Source of the DNA: Accumulibacter sp.
GTDB lineage: Bacteria; Pseudomonadota; Gammaproteobacteria; Burkholderiales; Rhodocyclaceae
Direction: 5' to 3'
NCBI RefSeq assembly: GCF_023806635.1
Contig: NZ_JAMTDQ010000071.1
Coordinates: 17,362 to 81,361, forward strand
Length of the DNA: 64,000 bases
In this document: positions 8,898 to 17,415 of the stretch, in pieces
How the letters are laid out: every line of letters begins with the position of its first letter
Position numbering within the stretch: the first letter of the stretch is position 1
The notes under the pieces: model-generated
What the model was told of the DNA's origin: nothing
Database searches by the model: none
Seen by the model: only the letters and a program-made list of their open reading frames with translations
Program-made: the position numbers and the translations under genes

Positions 8898-11800
8898 ACC
8901 GCTTCTCCGGTGGCGACGGGCCGGCGGCCGCGGCGCGGCGCGGCCGCCGGCAGCGCCGCGTGCAGCGGCCGCAACAGGCGCTCGGCGAGGACGAAGAACT
9001 CGCCGCCAGCGCTCAGGACCTGGAAGTCCGGATAGACGCGGCGCAGGCAGGGGTCCCGGTCGACCTCGCCCGGCTGCTGCTCGCCGCCGTCGTACACCTT
9101 GCGTGCATCGTCCTCGCGGCCCGAGTGCAGCCAGGCAAAGGCCGCCCGCACCGCCAGCGGCAACGGCCGGCGCATGCCGTCGTGCCAGGCCAGCAGGAAT
9201 TGCCGCAACAGGGCCGCCGCCGCGTCCGGCGGCAACGGGGCGAGTTCGACGTCGCCCTGCTTGCCGAGCAGCAGCGTCGTCAGCGGACCGACCGCGACCT
9301 GCATTGCCAGGTGCCGCAGCCAGTGCCGGACGACGCTGTCGCCACGAACCCGCTGGCCATCCACCAGCTCGCGGCTATCGACGACGACCTGGCCGAGGTT
9401 GTCAGCGCCGTCGTTGCGCACGCCGCCGAGCCAGTCGGCGATCTGCAGCGGCTGGCCGGCGATCGCCACCTCCAGGCAGAGTTCGTGTTCACCGGCCACC
9501 GCCAGCGGCCAGCGCGCGAGGGCCTGCCGATGGCGCGCGAAGAGGTCGTCGAGTGGTGCCAGCAGTTCCTCGCCCAGCACCTCGCCGAAGGCGCCGGCCG
9601 GCAGCGCACCGCGGCGTTCGATGGCGGCGAGCCGGGCACGGCCGGCCGCGCCGATGTCCTCGCCACGCTGCAGCGCGGCAAGCTCGACGGCAATCAGTTC
9701 GTCCTGCAGCTGCCAGCGCGCCAGACCATCGACGACGAAGGGCTCCTGGTCTTCGCCGGCCGGGTCGTCGGCGGCGAAGACGACGCCGAGACGCTGGCGG
9801 AAGAAGGATCGCACCGGATGCGCGAGGAAATCCTCCAGTTCGCGCAGCGACAGCGGCTCGTCACGCGCCGGCGGCGGCAACGGCGCCGCATTGCCGGGCC
9901 GCTGACCGTCCGCCGGCGGCAGCGCGTCGGCCTGCCATTCGCGGGCATAGGTGAACAGGCCGGCAGCGGTCGCCGGCGTCGGGAAATAATCGGCGCTGAA
10001 TGGCTGCAGCCGGTGTTCGACGGTCAGCGCCGCGAGCAGCGCCGTGCCCGCATCGACGCCGCCGGCAGGCGCGCCGTCGCCGGCAGCGGCCAGCCGCCAG
10101 CCGGCGGCGAGATGATCGCGCAACTGGCCGACGAGTACCGACGGCGGTCGCGGACGGTTGTCGTTGATGCTGCGGCCGACCCACGAGATGTGCAGGTGTT
10201 CGCGCGCCGAGAGCACCGCTTCGAGAAAGAGGTAGCGATCGTCCTCGCGCCGCGAGCGGTCGCCGGGGCGGTGATCGCCGGCCATGAGGTCGAAATCGGT
10301 CGCCGTCCGGCTGCGCGGATAGTCGCCGTCGTTCATGCCGAGCAGGCAGACGCGACGAAACGGGATGGCGCGCATCGGCATCAGCGTCGCGAAGGTGATC
10401 GCGCCGGCGAAGAAGCGCTGCGTCAGGCCGCCGCCATCGAGGCTGGCGAGCCAGTGCGCGCCGACCACCGACAGCGGCAGATCCGCGCTCAGCGCGGCGG
10501 CGTCGCACGCTTCCTGCCAGCGCTGCAGTGCGCCCTCGAGCTGCAGCAGGGTGAAGGCGTCGGCAGCGTCGTCGGCGGCGAAGAAATCGGCCAGCAACTG
10601 CCGCAGGCGAACACACCAGGTGGCGGCCGGCGCCACGCTGCGCAGCGTCTGCCAGCACGCCTGCAGACGCTCGATCAGTTGCAGCAGCGGTCCGAGCAAC
10701 GCGGCGTCGATGCCGCCGATCTCGTCGTGCGGCTCGATCCCCCGCCAAGCGCCAGCGCTGGTGCCGACGGCGTAGCCGAGCAGCATGCGGCGGCAGCCGA
10801 ACAGCCAGGTATTCGCCGCCGCCTCCTCCGCCGCCCGCGGCAGGCCGAAGCTCGCGCGGTGCTCGGCGTGCAGGCCCCAGCGGATGCCGGCGCCGCGGAT
10901 CCAGCGATGCAGCAGCGGCAGGTCTTCCTCGCTGATCGCGAAGCGCCGTCGCAGCGCCGGCACCTCGAGCAGGTCGAGCACATCGCTCGCCGCCAGCCGC
11001 GACCGTGGCAGCGCCAGCAGTTTTTCGAGCGCCTGCAGCAGCGGGTCGCATTGCCGCCGCGACTGGTCGACGATGGTGAACGGCAGATGACGCGGATCAT
11101 CGGCGGGCAGCAGGCCGAAGACCGCCTGCACGTGCGCGGCGTAGGCGCCGATGTCGGGCACCATGACGATGATGTCGTGCGGCCGCAGGCTCGGGTCGGC
11201 GTTGCAGGCGGCGAGGAGCTGGTCGTGCAGGATCTCGACCTCGCGCTGCGCGCTGTGCGCGACGTGGAAGCGCAGCGACGAGTCCTGCCGCGGATCGACC
11301 GCCGGCCAGCAGGCGCGGGTCTCGGGCAGCGGCCGCAGGTCGAGGATGTCGTCCTGCAGCTGTTGCAGCAGGCTGGCCGTGCCACAGGTCGCGAACAGCT
11401 CGATGCGCTGTGGGCTCGCCGCCGTCCAGCCGCCGCGCGGCCGCTCTGCCGGCTGCCCGTCGCACTCGTCGAGCAGGTCGATGAAGTCGCGTCCCTGTTT
11501 GCCCCAGGCGGCCAGCAGCGGCTGTGCATGCGCGTGCAGCAGCTCCGGCGGCAGTTCACCGGGCATTCCCGGCCGCCTCGACTGGCGGCCGCTGCTGCGG
11601 CGCAGGAGGTCGCGATCGGCGACGATGTCGGCCCAGTGATGGCGGCACGGGTTGTGCACGCAGATCAGGACCTGCGTCCACCGCGCCAGCACGGCCAGCA
11701 CTTCGAGCGCCTGCTGCGGCAGGCTGGAAATACCGAAGACCAGCACCCGGCCTGGCAATCCGTCCGGCCGTCCGGGCGCGGTCCACTGCCGCGCACGCTC

Positions 11801-12523
11801 GAGGAAGGCGGCATGGACCGCGGCGCGACTGGTCATCGCCGTCGCCGCGGACGCTCCACCGACCACCACGTCAGCTAGGAGCGCGCGCCACAGCGCCGCC
11901 TGCCAGCGCTGCCCGGCCGGCAGCGGCCGGCTGTTGCCGCGCCGGTCGGACAACACGTCGCTGCCCGCTGCCCAGGCGGCGAGCCAGTCGGCCCGATAGA
12001 CCTGATACTGGTCAAAGAGGTCGGCCAGGCGCTCAGCCAGCTGGAAACACTTGCGCTGCTCGTCATCGTGCGCGAGAAAGGCGCGCAGCGGTCCGTACTC
12101 CGGCCGGCTGCCGACCTGCGGCAACAGGCGCAACAGCCGCCAGAGCAGGCGGTCCTTGTCGAAGGGTGAGGATGCGGGCACCGCCTCGCGCCCGAGCAGC
12201 GAGCGATAGGCCTGCCAGAAGAAGCGGGCCGGCAGCGACACCGCGAGCCCGGCCGCGATGCCCAGACCGCCGGCTTCGCCGCCGGCGCCGGCGGCATCGG
12301 CGGCAAGCGCCATCTTCAGCCACTGCGCGATGCCGTTGCTGTGCACCAGGATGAGTTCGTCGTCGAGCGGCGGCAGCGGGTGTCGCTTCATCCAGGCAAC
12401 CACCAGATCGCGCAGGATCTCGGGCTGGTTGCTGTGCACGACGATCAGGCCGGGTTCAGGAAGCGAGGAGGACAGGGTCTTCTCCGGGCAATGGGCAAGT
12501 GGCGCGTCGTGCGGCCGATTCAA
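8894..12523 (-). CDS. recC: Exodeoxyribonuclease V subunit gamma (RecC)
   Basis: RecC is the non-catalytic subunit that splits the DNA strands and recognises Chi. The N-terminus 'LIVVHSNQPEILRDL' matches the start of known RecC proteins, followed by 'ILVHSNGIAQWLKMALA' and 'VLVFGISSLPQQALEVLAVL'; 'HDIIVMVPDIGAYA' and the helicase-like 'RVCLLGMNDGDYPR' segment are typical. At about 1209 residues it is slightly long for the family. The only start that fits is a TTG at 12523, whose first bases overlap the yaaA stop; no strong ribosome-binding site is visible, so reinitiation after yaaA is likely. The start could lie a few codons either side. Confidence 0.93.
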   Translation of the reverse strand: MNRPHDAPLAHCPEKTLSSSLPEPGLIVVHSNQPEILRDLVVAWMKRHPLPPLDDELILVHSNGIAQWLKMALAADAAGAGGEAGGLGIAAGLAVSLPARFFWQAYRSLLGREAVPASSPFDKDRLLWRLLRLLPQVGSRPEYGPLRAFLAHDDEQRKCFQLAERLADLFDQYQVYRADWLAAWAAGSDVLSDRRGNSRPLPAGQRWQAALWRALLADVVVGGASAATAMTSRAAVHAAFLERARQWTAPGRPDGLPGRVLVFGISSLPQQALEVLAVLARWTQVLICVHNPCRHHWADIVADRDLLRRSSGRQSRRPGMPGELPPELLHAHAQPLLAAWGKQGRDFIDLLDECDGQPAERPRGGWTAASPQRIELFATCGTASLLQQLQDDILDLRPLPETRACWPAVDPRQDSSLRFHVAHSAQREVEILHDQLLAACNADPSLRPHDIIVMVPDIGAYAAHVQAVFGLLPADDPRHLPFTIVDQSRRQCDPLLQALEKLLALPRSRLAASDVLDLLEVPALRRRFAISEEDLPLLHRWIRGAGIRWGLHAEHRASFGLPRAAEEAAANTWLFGCRRMLLGYAVGTSAGAWRGIEPHDEIGGIDAALLGPLLQLIERLQACWQTLRSVAPAATWCVRLRQLLADFFAADDAADAFTLLQLEGALQRWQEACDAAALSADLPLSVVGAHWLASLDGGGLTQRFFAGAITFATLMPMRAIPFRRVCLLGMNDGDYPRSRTATDFDLMAGDHRPGDRSRREDDRYLFLEAVLSAREHLHISWVGRSINDNRPRPPSVLVGQLRDHLAAGWRLAAAGDGAPAGGVDAGTALLAALTVEHRLQPFSADYFPTPATAAGLFTYAREWQADALPPADGQRPGNAAPLPPPARDEPLSLRELEDFLAHPVRSFFRQRLGVVFAADDPAGEDQEPFVVDGLARWQLQDELIAVELAALQRGEDIGAAGRARLAAIERRGALPAGAFGEVLGEELLAPLDDLFARHRQALARWPLAVAGEHELCLEVAIAGQPLQIADWLGGVRNDGADNLGQVVVDSRELVDGQRVRGDSVVRHWLRHLAMQVAVGPLTTLLLGKQGDVELAPLPPDAAAALLRQFLLAWHDGMRRPLPLAVRAAFAWLHSGREDDARKVYDGGEQQPGEVDRDPCLRRVYPDFQVLSAGGEFFVLAERLLRPLHAALPAAAPRRGRRPVATGEAV

Positions 12524-13290
12524 CGACGGCGGCGGAACAGCAGGACGCCGGGCGCGGCGCCGGGTCCGGCAAAGGCGTAGCCGTCGCTGTCGAAATCCTC
12601 GAGCGCGGCGACCTCCGACAGCCGGTTGACGATCACGTAACGCGCCATCAGGCCGCGCGCGCGCTTGGCAAAGAAGCTGACGACGCGGAAGCGGCCGCCG
12701 CTCCAGTCCTCGAACACCGGCTGCACGACGGGAACCGACAGCTGCTGCGGCAACAGCGCCCGGAAGTACTCCTCCGACGCCAGGTTGAGCAGGACGCCCG
12801 CCGCCGCCGCACGCACCGCTTCATCGACGGCGGCGGTGATGCGCTCGCCCCAGAACGCGTACAGATCGCGGCCACGCTCGTTGGACAGGCGGCTGCCCAT
12901 CTCCAGCCGGTAGGGCTGCATCAGGTCGAGGGGTCGCAGGACGCCGTACAGGCCCGACAGGATGCGCAGCCTCGCCTGCGCGAATTGCAGGTCGTCGGCG
13001 GACAGCGAAGCGGCGTCGAGCCCGTCGTAGACGTCGCCGTTGAATGCCAGGACGGCCTGCCTGGCATTCGCCGGTGTGAACGGCCGTGCCCATTCGGCAT
13101 AGCGGGTGGCGTTGAGCACCGCCAGCTGGTCGCTGATCTTCATCAGGCTGGCGATCTCCGCCGGCGACAGGCGGCGCAGGCGGTCGACGAGGATCTGCGA
13201 CTGCTCGAGCAGGGCCGGCTGCGAGTATTCGGCAACCGTCGGCGGCGTCCGATAGTCGAGTGTCTTGGCGGGCGAGAGAACGAGGATCAT
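12520..13290 (-). CDS. yaaA: Peroxide stress protein YaaA
   Basis: YaaA (DUF328) limits free iron and protects DNA during hydrogen-peroxide stress. The 256-residue product starts MILVLSPAKTLDY, the family signature, and has 'FNGDVYDGLDA', 'LSGLYGVLRPLDLMQPYRLEM' and 'FFAKRARGLMARYV'. The ATG at 13290 has a GGAGA ribosome-binding site; the open frame upstream of it does not resemble the family. It is the first gene of yaaA-recC-recB-recD. Pairing a peroxide-protection gene with RecBCD makes sense, since both limit oxidative DNA breaks, but a common regulator is not shown. Confidence 0.95.
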   Translation of the reverse strand: MILVLSPAKTLDYRTPPTVAEYSQPALLEQSQILVDRLRRLSPAEIASLMKISDQLAVLNATRYAEWARPFTPANARQAVLAFNGDVYDGLDAASLSADDLQFAQARLRILSGLYGVLRPLDLMQPYRLEMGSRLSNERGRDLYAFWGERITAAVDEAVRAAAAGVLLNLASEEYFRALLPQQLSVPVVQPVFEDWSGGRFRVVSFFAKRARGLMARYVIVNRLSEVAALEDFDSDGYAFAGPGAAPGVLLFRRRR

Positions 13291-13420
13291 CGGCTGTCTC
13301 CGGAAGGTGGCGGGATGACGGTCTGTGCATTCTGCTAATATCGGCGATTGTAATCGACGCCGTGCCGCAGCCGCCGGCGCTGCCCGCCGGCTGCCGCCGG
13401 GATCGGCAGGCGTCGCCGGA

Positions 13421-15484
13421 ATGAGAAGAACGCAGCCGTCCATGGAAGAAATCCTCGACCGTCTTGCCCTGCCGGACAGCGACCTGCCCGCGCTGCTCGC
13501 CGAACTCGTAGCCCGGCTGCGCCCGGATGACGCCCGCGATTCCGAATCGGCGCGGCGCAACCTGCAGGCGCTCTGCCACATCCTGCACACCCGCCAGGAT
13601 CTGCGCCACGCCCTGCGCAACGGCCTGACGACACTGGCGCAGACATACCGCCACGGCGAGCTGTACACCTCGACCGGCATCCTGCCGAACACCGGCTTCG
13701 TCGCCGAAAGCCTGCACCGCATCGGCCACAAGCTCCTGCCCGAGGTGCTCGATCCCGACCTGCTGCGCAGCGTCCTGCGGCGTGCCTTCGACCACCCCGG
13801 AGATCGCCGCTGGGTGGTCGGCGTCGGTGAGCAGGCGTGGGTGGAACTGCTGGCGGCGATCCGCTTCGACGAGGGTGAGCCGGCCGCCAGCGTGCCGCCA
13901 TCGGTCGTCCAGGTTCTCCGCTCGCTGCGCGTGCTGTCGCACTGGATCGCCGCCTGTGGCATGGAGCCCGATCTGTTGCGGCTCGAGCGCTCGCTCGAGA
14001 CACACGAATCGCCGTTCACCGAGCAGGGCCGCGAGATGAGCGCGTACATCGCGGCCTGTGCCGAGAACTGGGGCCGGCCGCCCGCCGCCGACAGCGATGA
14101 TCGCCAGCTGCGGGTGCTCTTCAGCCAGTGCCTGGAGGTGATCGAGAAGGTCCGCCGCACGGCCGCCCGCAACGGCACCAGCATCCGCCTCACCTACCAC
14201 CTGCAGCGGCTGCGGCAACTGCTGCGGCGCTGCGAACAACTGCTCGACATCCTCGCCGCACTGCAGGCCGACCCGCGCGGCGGCGGCGCCTACCCGGCGA
14301 TCGTCACGCTGTTCGTGCAGCTGGTGCGCGAGGAATGCCTGCGCAACAACCTGCCGCGGCACTGGCGCCAGAACACCGAGATCCTCGCCCTGCGGGTGAC
14401 CGAAAACGCCAGCCATCATGGCGAACACTACATCACCGAGACCCGCTCGGAGTACTGGCAGATGTGCCGCTCGGCGATGATCGGCGGCTTCGTCATTGCC
14501 TTCATGGCCTGCCTGAAGATCCTGCTCAGCAAGGCAGAGATGCCGCCCCTGACCGGCGCCATCACCTACTGCCTCGACTACGGCCTCGGCTTCTGCCTGA
14601 TCCACATCCTGCGCGGAACGGTCGCCACCAAGCAGCCGGCGATGACGGCCAACGCCATCGCCGCCAGCATCAGCGAGGCGGGCGGCCGGCTGCGCGACGT
14701 CGAGGAGCTGACCACCCTGATCGCCCGCACCTGTCGCAGCCAGATCGTCGCCATCCTGGGCAACGTCGGCGTCGCGATCCCGCTGGCCGCACTGCTTACG
14801 CTGGCGATCTTCGCCGTCAGCGGCGAGCACTTCACGAGCGAGACCAAGGCGGTGCACCTGCTTGCCGAGCAGAGCCCGATCCACAGCGGCGCGGTCTTCT
14901 ATGCCGCCATCGCCGGCCTCTGGCTGTTCGTCTCCGGGCTGCTCAGCGGGTATTACGACAACTATGCCGCCTACAACAGGATTCCCGAACGCATCCTGCA
15001 GCTCCGCTGGCCGCGCCGCCTGTTCGGCGAGGCACGCATGCAGCGCGTTGCCGCCTACATCGGCGACAACCTCGGCGCACTCGCCGGCAACCTGCTCTTC
15101 GGCTTCCTGCTCGGCGGCACGACGCTGCTCGGGGTGCTGCTCGGCCTGCCGCTCGACATCCGCCACGTCGCCTTCTCTTCGGCCTTCGTCGGCATCGCCT
15201 TCGTCGACCTGGGATACTCACCGGATGCCTCGCTCTTCCTCTGGGCCGTTCTCGGCGTCGCCATGATCGGCGTCATCAACCTGACGGTGAGCTTCGCGCT
15301 GGCGCTGAACGTCGCGCTGCGCGCGCGCCAAGTCGCCGAGTCGGCGTGGCGGAGCCTGGCACGGGCGGTGCTGGCACATCTCGTTCGTCGGCCCGGCGAC
15401 TTCTTCCTGCCGCCGCGAGGACCCGATCTAACGTCCGCTGCGACAGGAAGGAACGCCCTTCGCCGGCAGGACGCGGGCCATTGA
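13421..15484 (+). CDS. Membrane protein of the 'site-specific recombinase Gcr' family
   Basis: This roughly 687-residue protein matches the betaproteobacterial family annotated as 'site-specific recombinase' (Gcr, PF10136): 'LYTSTGILPNTGFVAESLHRIGHKLLPE' aligns with it, and 'ENASHHGEHYITETR' and 'SGLLSGYYDNYAAYNRIPERI' are its hallmarks. The C-terminal half has several hydrophobic membrane segments, and no tyrosine- or serine-recombinase catalytic motif is visible, so I regard the recombinase name as doubtful and the true role as unknown. ATGs at 13421 and 13442 are both possible. It diverges from yaaA, with about 130 bases between the two starts. Confidence 0.8.
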   Translation: MRRTQPSMEEILDRLALPDSDLPALLAELVARLRPDDARDSESARRNLQALCHILHTRQDLRHALRNGLTTLAQTYRHGELYTSTGILPNTGFVAESLHRIGHKLLPEVLDPDLLRSVLRRAFDHPGDRRWVVGVGEQAWVELLAAIRFDEGEPAASVPPSVVQVLRSLRVLSHWIAACGMEPDLLRLERSLETHESPFTEQGREMSAYIAACAENWGRPPAADSDDRQLRVLFSQCLEVIEKVRRTAARNGTSIRLTYHLQRLRQLLRRCEQLLDILAALQADPRGGGAYPAIVTLFVQLVREECLRNNLPRHWRQNTEILALRVTENASHHGEHYITETRSEYWQMCRSAMIGGFVIAFMACLKILLSKAEMPPLTGAITYCLDYGLGFCLIHILRGTVATKQPAMTANAIAASISEAGGRLRDVEELTTLIARTCRSQIVAILGNVGVAIPLAALLTLAIFAVSGEHFTSETKAVHLLAEQSPIHSGAVFYAAIAGLWLFVSGLLSGYYDNYAAYNRIPERILQLRWPRRLFGEARMQRVAAYIGDNLGALAGNLLFGFLLGGTTLLGVLLGLPLDIRHVAFSSAFVGIAFVDLGYSPDASLFLWAVLGVAMIGVINLTVSFALALNVALRARQVAESAWRSLARAVLAHLVRRPGDFFLPPRGPDLTSAATGRNALRRQDAGH

Positions 15485-15615
15485 CCGGCGAAGCATGCAT
15501 TCGCCTTGACCCGGACACGGGATTTTCCTATCCTGCGGCCATGGCCGGGATCCGGCGGATCGTCCGGCCGACCGCACCACCCACTCCTCCCCATCGCACG
15601 ACATGCAAAGGAATC

Positions 15616-16074
15616 ATGATGACTGAAGCCAAGCCCCCCGCCAAGAAGGCATCCGCGACCCGCAAGACCCCCACCCCGGCTGCAGCCGAAGCGCCAGTCA
15701 AGGCCGCGGCAGCACCCGCGGCCGCCGCAGGCGCCACCGAAGCGGTCGCTGCCGAGGCAGTGGCGAAAGCGCCCGCGAGCAGGAAGACGGCCGCGCCGCC
15801 GGCCGAGAAGAAGAGTCCGGCGAAGCCAGCCGCGGCAGCCCCCGCCGCTGCCGCGACAGAGCAGGCGGTCGCCGCCGCGCCCGTCGAGGAGGCCGCCGCG
15901 CCAACACCCGCTGCGCCGGCAGTGACCCCGCCGAGTGCCGAGGAACGCTATCGCATGGTCGAGTCGGCCGCCTATTTCATCGCCGAGAAGGATGGCTTCC
16001 AGGGCTGCGCCACGCATTACTGGACCCTGGCCGAGCGCGAGATCGCCGTCAGCCTCGGCGAAGTCGAGGCTTGA
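15616..16074 (+). CDS. Lys/Ala/Pro-rich protein with C-terminal DUF2934 domain
   Basis: The first ~110 residues are low complexity (Ala, Lys, Pro and Glu; 'PPAKKASATRKTPTP', 'EKKSPAKPAAAAP'), like a histone-H1- or AlgP-type tail and probably disordered. The last ~40 residues form a DUF2934 domain ('RYRMVESAAYFIAEKDGF...HYWTLAEREI'). A ribosome-binding site (AAAGGAA) precedes the ATG pair at 15616/15619. The basic tail suggests binding to nucleic acid or to polyanions such as polyphosphate or granules, but this is inference. The discoidin-like gene follows 48 bases later on the same strand. Confidence 0.75.
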   Translation: MMTEAKPPAKKASATRKTPTPAAAEAPVKAAAAPAAAAGATEAVAAEAVAKAPASRKTAAPPAEKKSPAKPAAAAPAAAATEQAVAAAPVEEAAAPTPAAPAVTPPSAEERYRMVESAAYFIAEKDGFQGCATHYWTLAEREIAVSLGEVEA

Positions 16075-16122
16075 TATGGCACCGTCCAGCCGACCGCCAG
16101 TGACCCTGGACAGGAGCCCTGC

Positions 16123-16596
16123 ATGCGCAAGCGTCTGATCGCCGACCGGCAACCCGAGGCCGCGCAAGCACCGGCCGACTGGCTGCGGCTGGACGAACTC
16201 ACCGAGGTCGAGATCAGCTCCGAGGATGTGGCCCATCCGATCGAGTCGGCGCTGCTCGCCGCCGCCGGCAAGGGCTGGCGCGCCTCGCTTCCCGGCCGCC
16301 AGACCATCCGCCTGATCTTCGCCCAACCACAGCGGCTGCGCCTGATCTCGCTGCGTTTCGTCGAAACTTCCCGCCAGCGCACGCAGGAGTACCTTCTGCG
16401 CTGGTCTGGCGACGGCGGCGCGTCGTTCCACGACATCGTCCGCCAGCAATGGAACTTCGACCCCCGAGAGGCCAGCACACAGACCGAGAATCACCAGGTC
16501 GACCTTGCTGCGGTCGGCGTCCTCGAACTGATCATCACACCCGACATCGCCGACCCGCAGGCGATCGCCTCGCTCGCCGAGATGCGCCTGGCCTGA
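16123..16596 (+). CDS. Conserved hypothetical protein, discoidin/XRCC1-N-like fold
   Basis: This 157-residue protein is soluble with no signal peptide. Its centre ('IRLIFAQPQRLRLISLRFVE', 'YLLRWSGDGGASFHDIVRQQ') and end ('GVLELIITPDIAD...ASLAEMRLA') have the beta-strand pattern of a galactose-binding (F5/8 type C) jelly-roll, where a ligand or partner is bound at one end. I recognise the fold pattern, not a characterised orthologue. A clear AGGAG ribosome-binding site precedes the ATG, and the gene follows the DUF2934 gene closely, so the two are probably co-transcribed. Confidence 0.7.
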   Translation: MRKRLIADRQPEAAQAPADWLRLDELTEVEISSEDVAHPIESALLAAAGKGWRASLPGRQTIRLIFAQPQRLRLISLRFVETSRQRTQEYLLRWSGDGGASFHDIVRQQWNFDPREASTQTENHQVDLAAVGVLELIITPDIADPQAIASLAEMRLA

Positions 16597-16675
16597 GAAC
16601 CTGCCGGGCGGCTGTTGCCGCTGCCCAAGGCCGTGTCATTGCCTCTCCGGCGCCATCGCGATCTGGACCCGCAAA

Positions 16676-16708
16676 CGCGGCGCAGCGGGCCCTGCAGGCC
16701 CCGCCGCG
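16676..16708. terminator. Two-part GC hairpin between convergent genes
   Basis: Arms CGCGGCG (16676-16682) and CGCCGCG (16702-16708) flank an inner GGGCC/GGCCC stem with a 5-base loop and a 4-base bulge. It lies between the discoidin-like gene and dps, which converge here. No T-tract follows on either strand. Confidence 0.35.
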
Positions 16709-16711
16709 CGA

Positions 16712-17209
16712 TCATCCCTCCTCGAGCAGGCTGCGCAGCATCCACGCCGTCTTCTCATGCACCTCGAGTCGCTGCGTCAGGAGATCGGTGGTCGGCTGAT
16801 CGTTGGCCGCGGTCACCACCGGCAGCAGTTCGCGCGCCGTCCGTGCCGTCGCCTCCTGCGCGGCGACGAGATGGCGGATCATCTCCGTTGCCCGTGGAAC
16901 CCCCTCCACCTCGGCGATCGAGGCAATGCGGCTGAACTCGCGATAGGTGCCTGGCGCCGGGTGACCCAGTGCGCGAATCCGCTCGGCGATGACGTCGAGC
17001 GCGGCCCATTGTTCCGTGTACTGCGCCATGAACATCAGGTGCAGTGTGTTGAACATCGGCCCGGTGACGTTCCAGTGGAAGTTGTGCGTCATCAGGTAGA
17101 GGGTATAGCTGTCGGCGAGCAGTGCCGACAGGCCGTGCGCGATCTTCTCGCGATCGTCGGCGCTGATGCCGATGTTGATCGCGGGTGCAGTGGCAGTCAT
17201 CTTTTCCAT
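16712..17209 (-). CDS. dps: Dps-family ferritin (DNA protection during starvation)
   Basis: Dps dodecamers oxidise and store ferrous iron using peroxide and shield DNA. The 165-residue product has the family ferroxidase residues in 'MTHNFHWNVTGPMF' (His) and 'EQWAALDVIAERIRALG' (Asp, Glu), and the closing helix 'QRLEVHEKTAWMLRSLLEE'. The ATG at 17209 was chosen because GAAGGAGGTCG, a near-perfect ribosome-binding site, lies just upstream; an earlier in-frame start would include that site. The gene stands alone on the minus strand. Together with yaaA, bcp and the hemerythrins it fits a lifestyle of alternating oxygen exposure. Confidence 0.93.
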   Translation of the reverse strand: MEKMTATAPAINIGISADDREKIAHGLSALLADSYTLYLMTHNFHWNVTGPMFNTLHLMFMAQYTEQWAALDVIAERIRALGHPAPGTYREFSRIASIAEVEGVPRATEMIRHLVAAQEATARTARELLPVVTAANDQPTTDLLTQRLEVHEKTAWMLRSLLEEG

Positions 17210-17415
17210 GGTACGACCTCCTTCAGTGAACAATCCGGCCAGCAGGATACTGGTCACGAATGCGTCCCGCTGCGGGCCCCCCGACGCGCGAAGCGCTCCC
17301 TCCCTGCCCCGACACCATCATCCTGGGCAGCGACGTATCCGACGCATGACCTGATTCTAGAAACAGACCGACGATGGATCCAATGAATTGTCGAGATGAT
17401 CTCAATTGCCAGGAG

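Noticed and set aside
4983-9035. 1350-codon plus-strand open frame opposite recB/recD
   Set aside because: It is antisense to recB, with Arg/Gln/Ala-rich low-quality sequence; such long mirror frames are common in high-GC DNA.
8858-11878. 1006-codon plus-strand open frame opposite recC
   Set aside because: It is a mirror of recC with no family resemblance or ribosome-binding site.
12821-15166. 781-codon minus-strand open frame spanning yaaA and the Gcr-type gene
   Set aside because: It conflicts with two well-supported genes and has the composition of an antisense shadow.
17386-17407. Palindrome GAGATGATCTC flanked by AATTG repeats between dps and the M1 gene
   Set aside because: Short and not matching a known operator (OxyR, Fur) well enough; more than 180 bases from the dps start.
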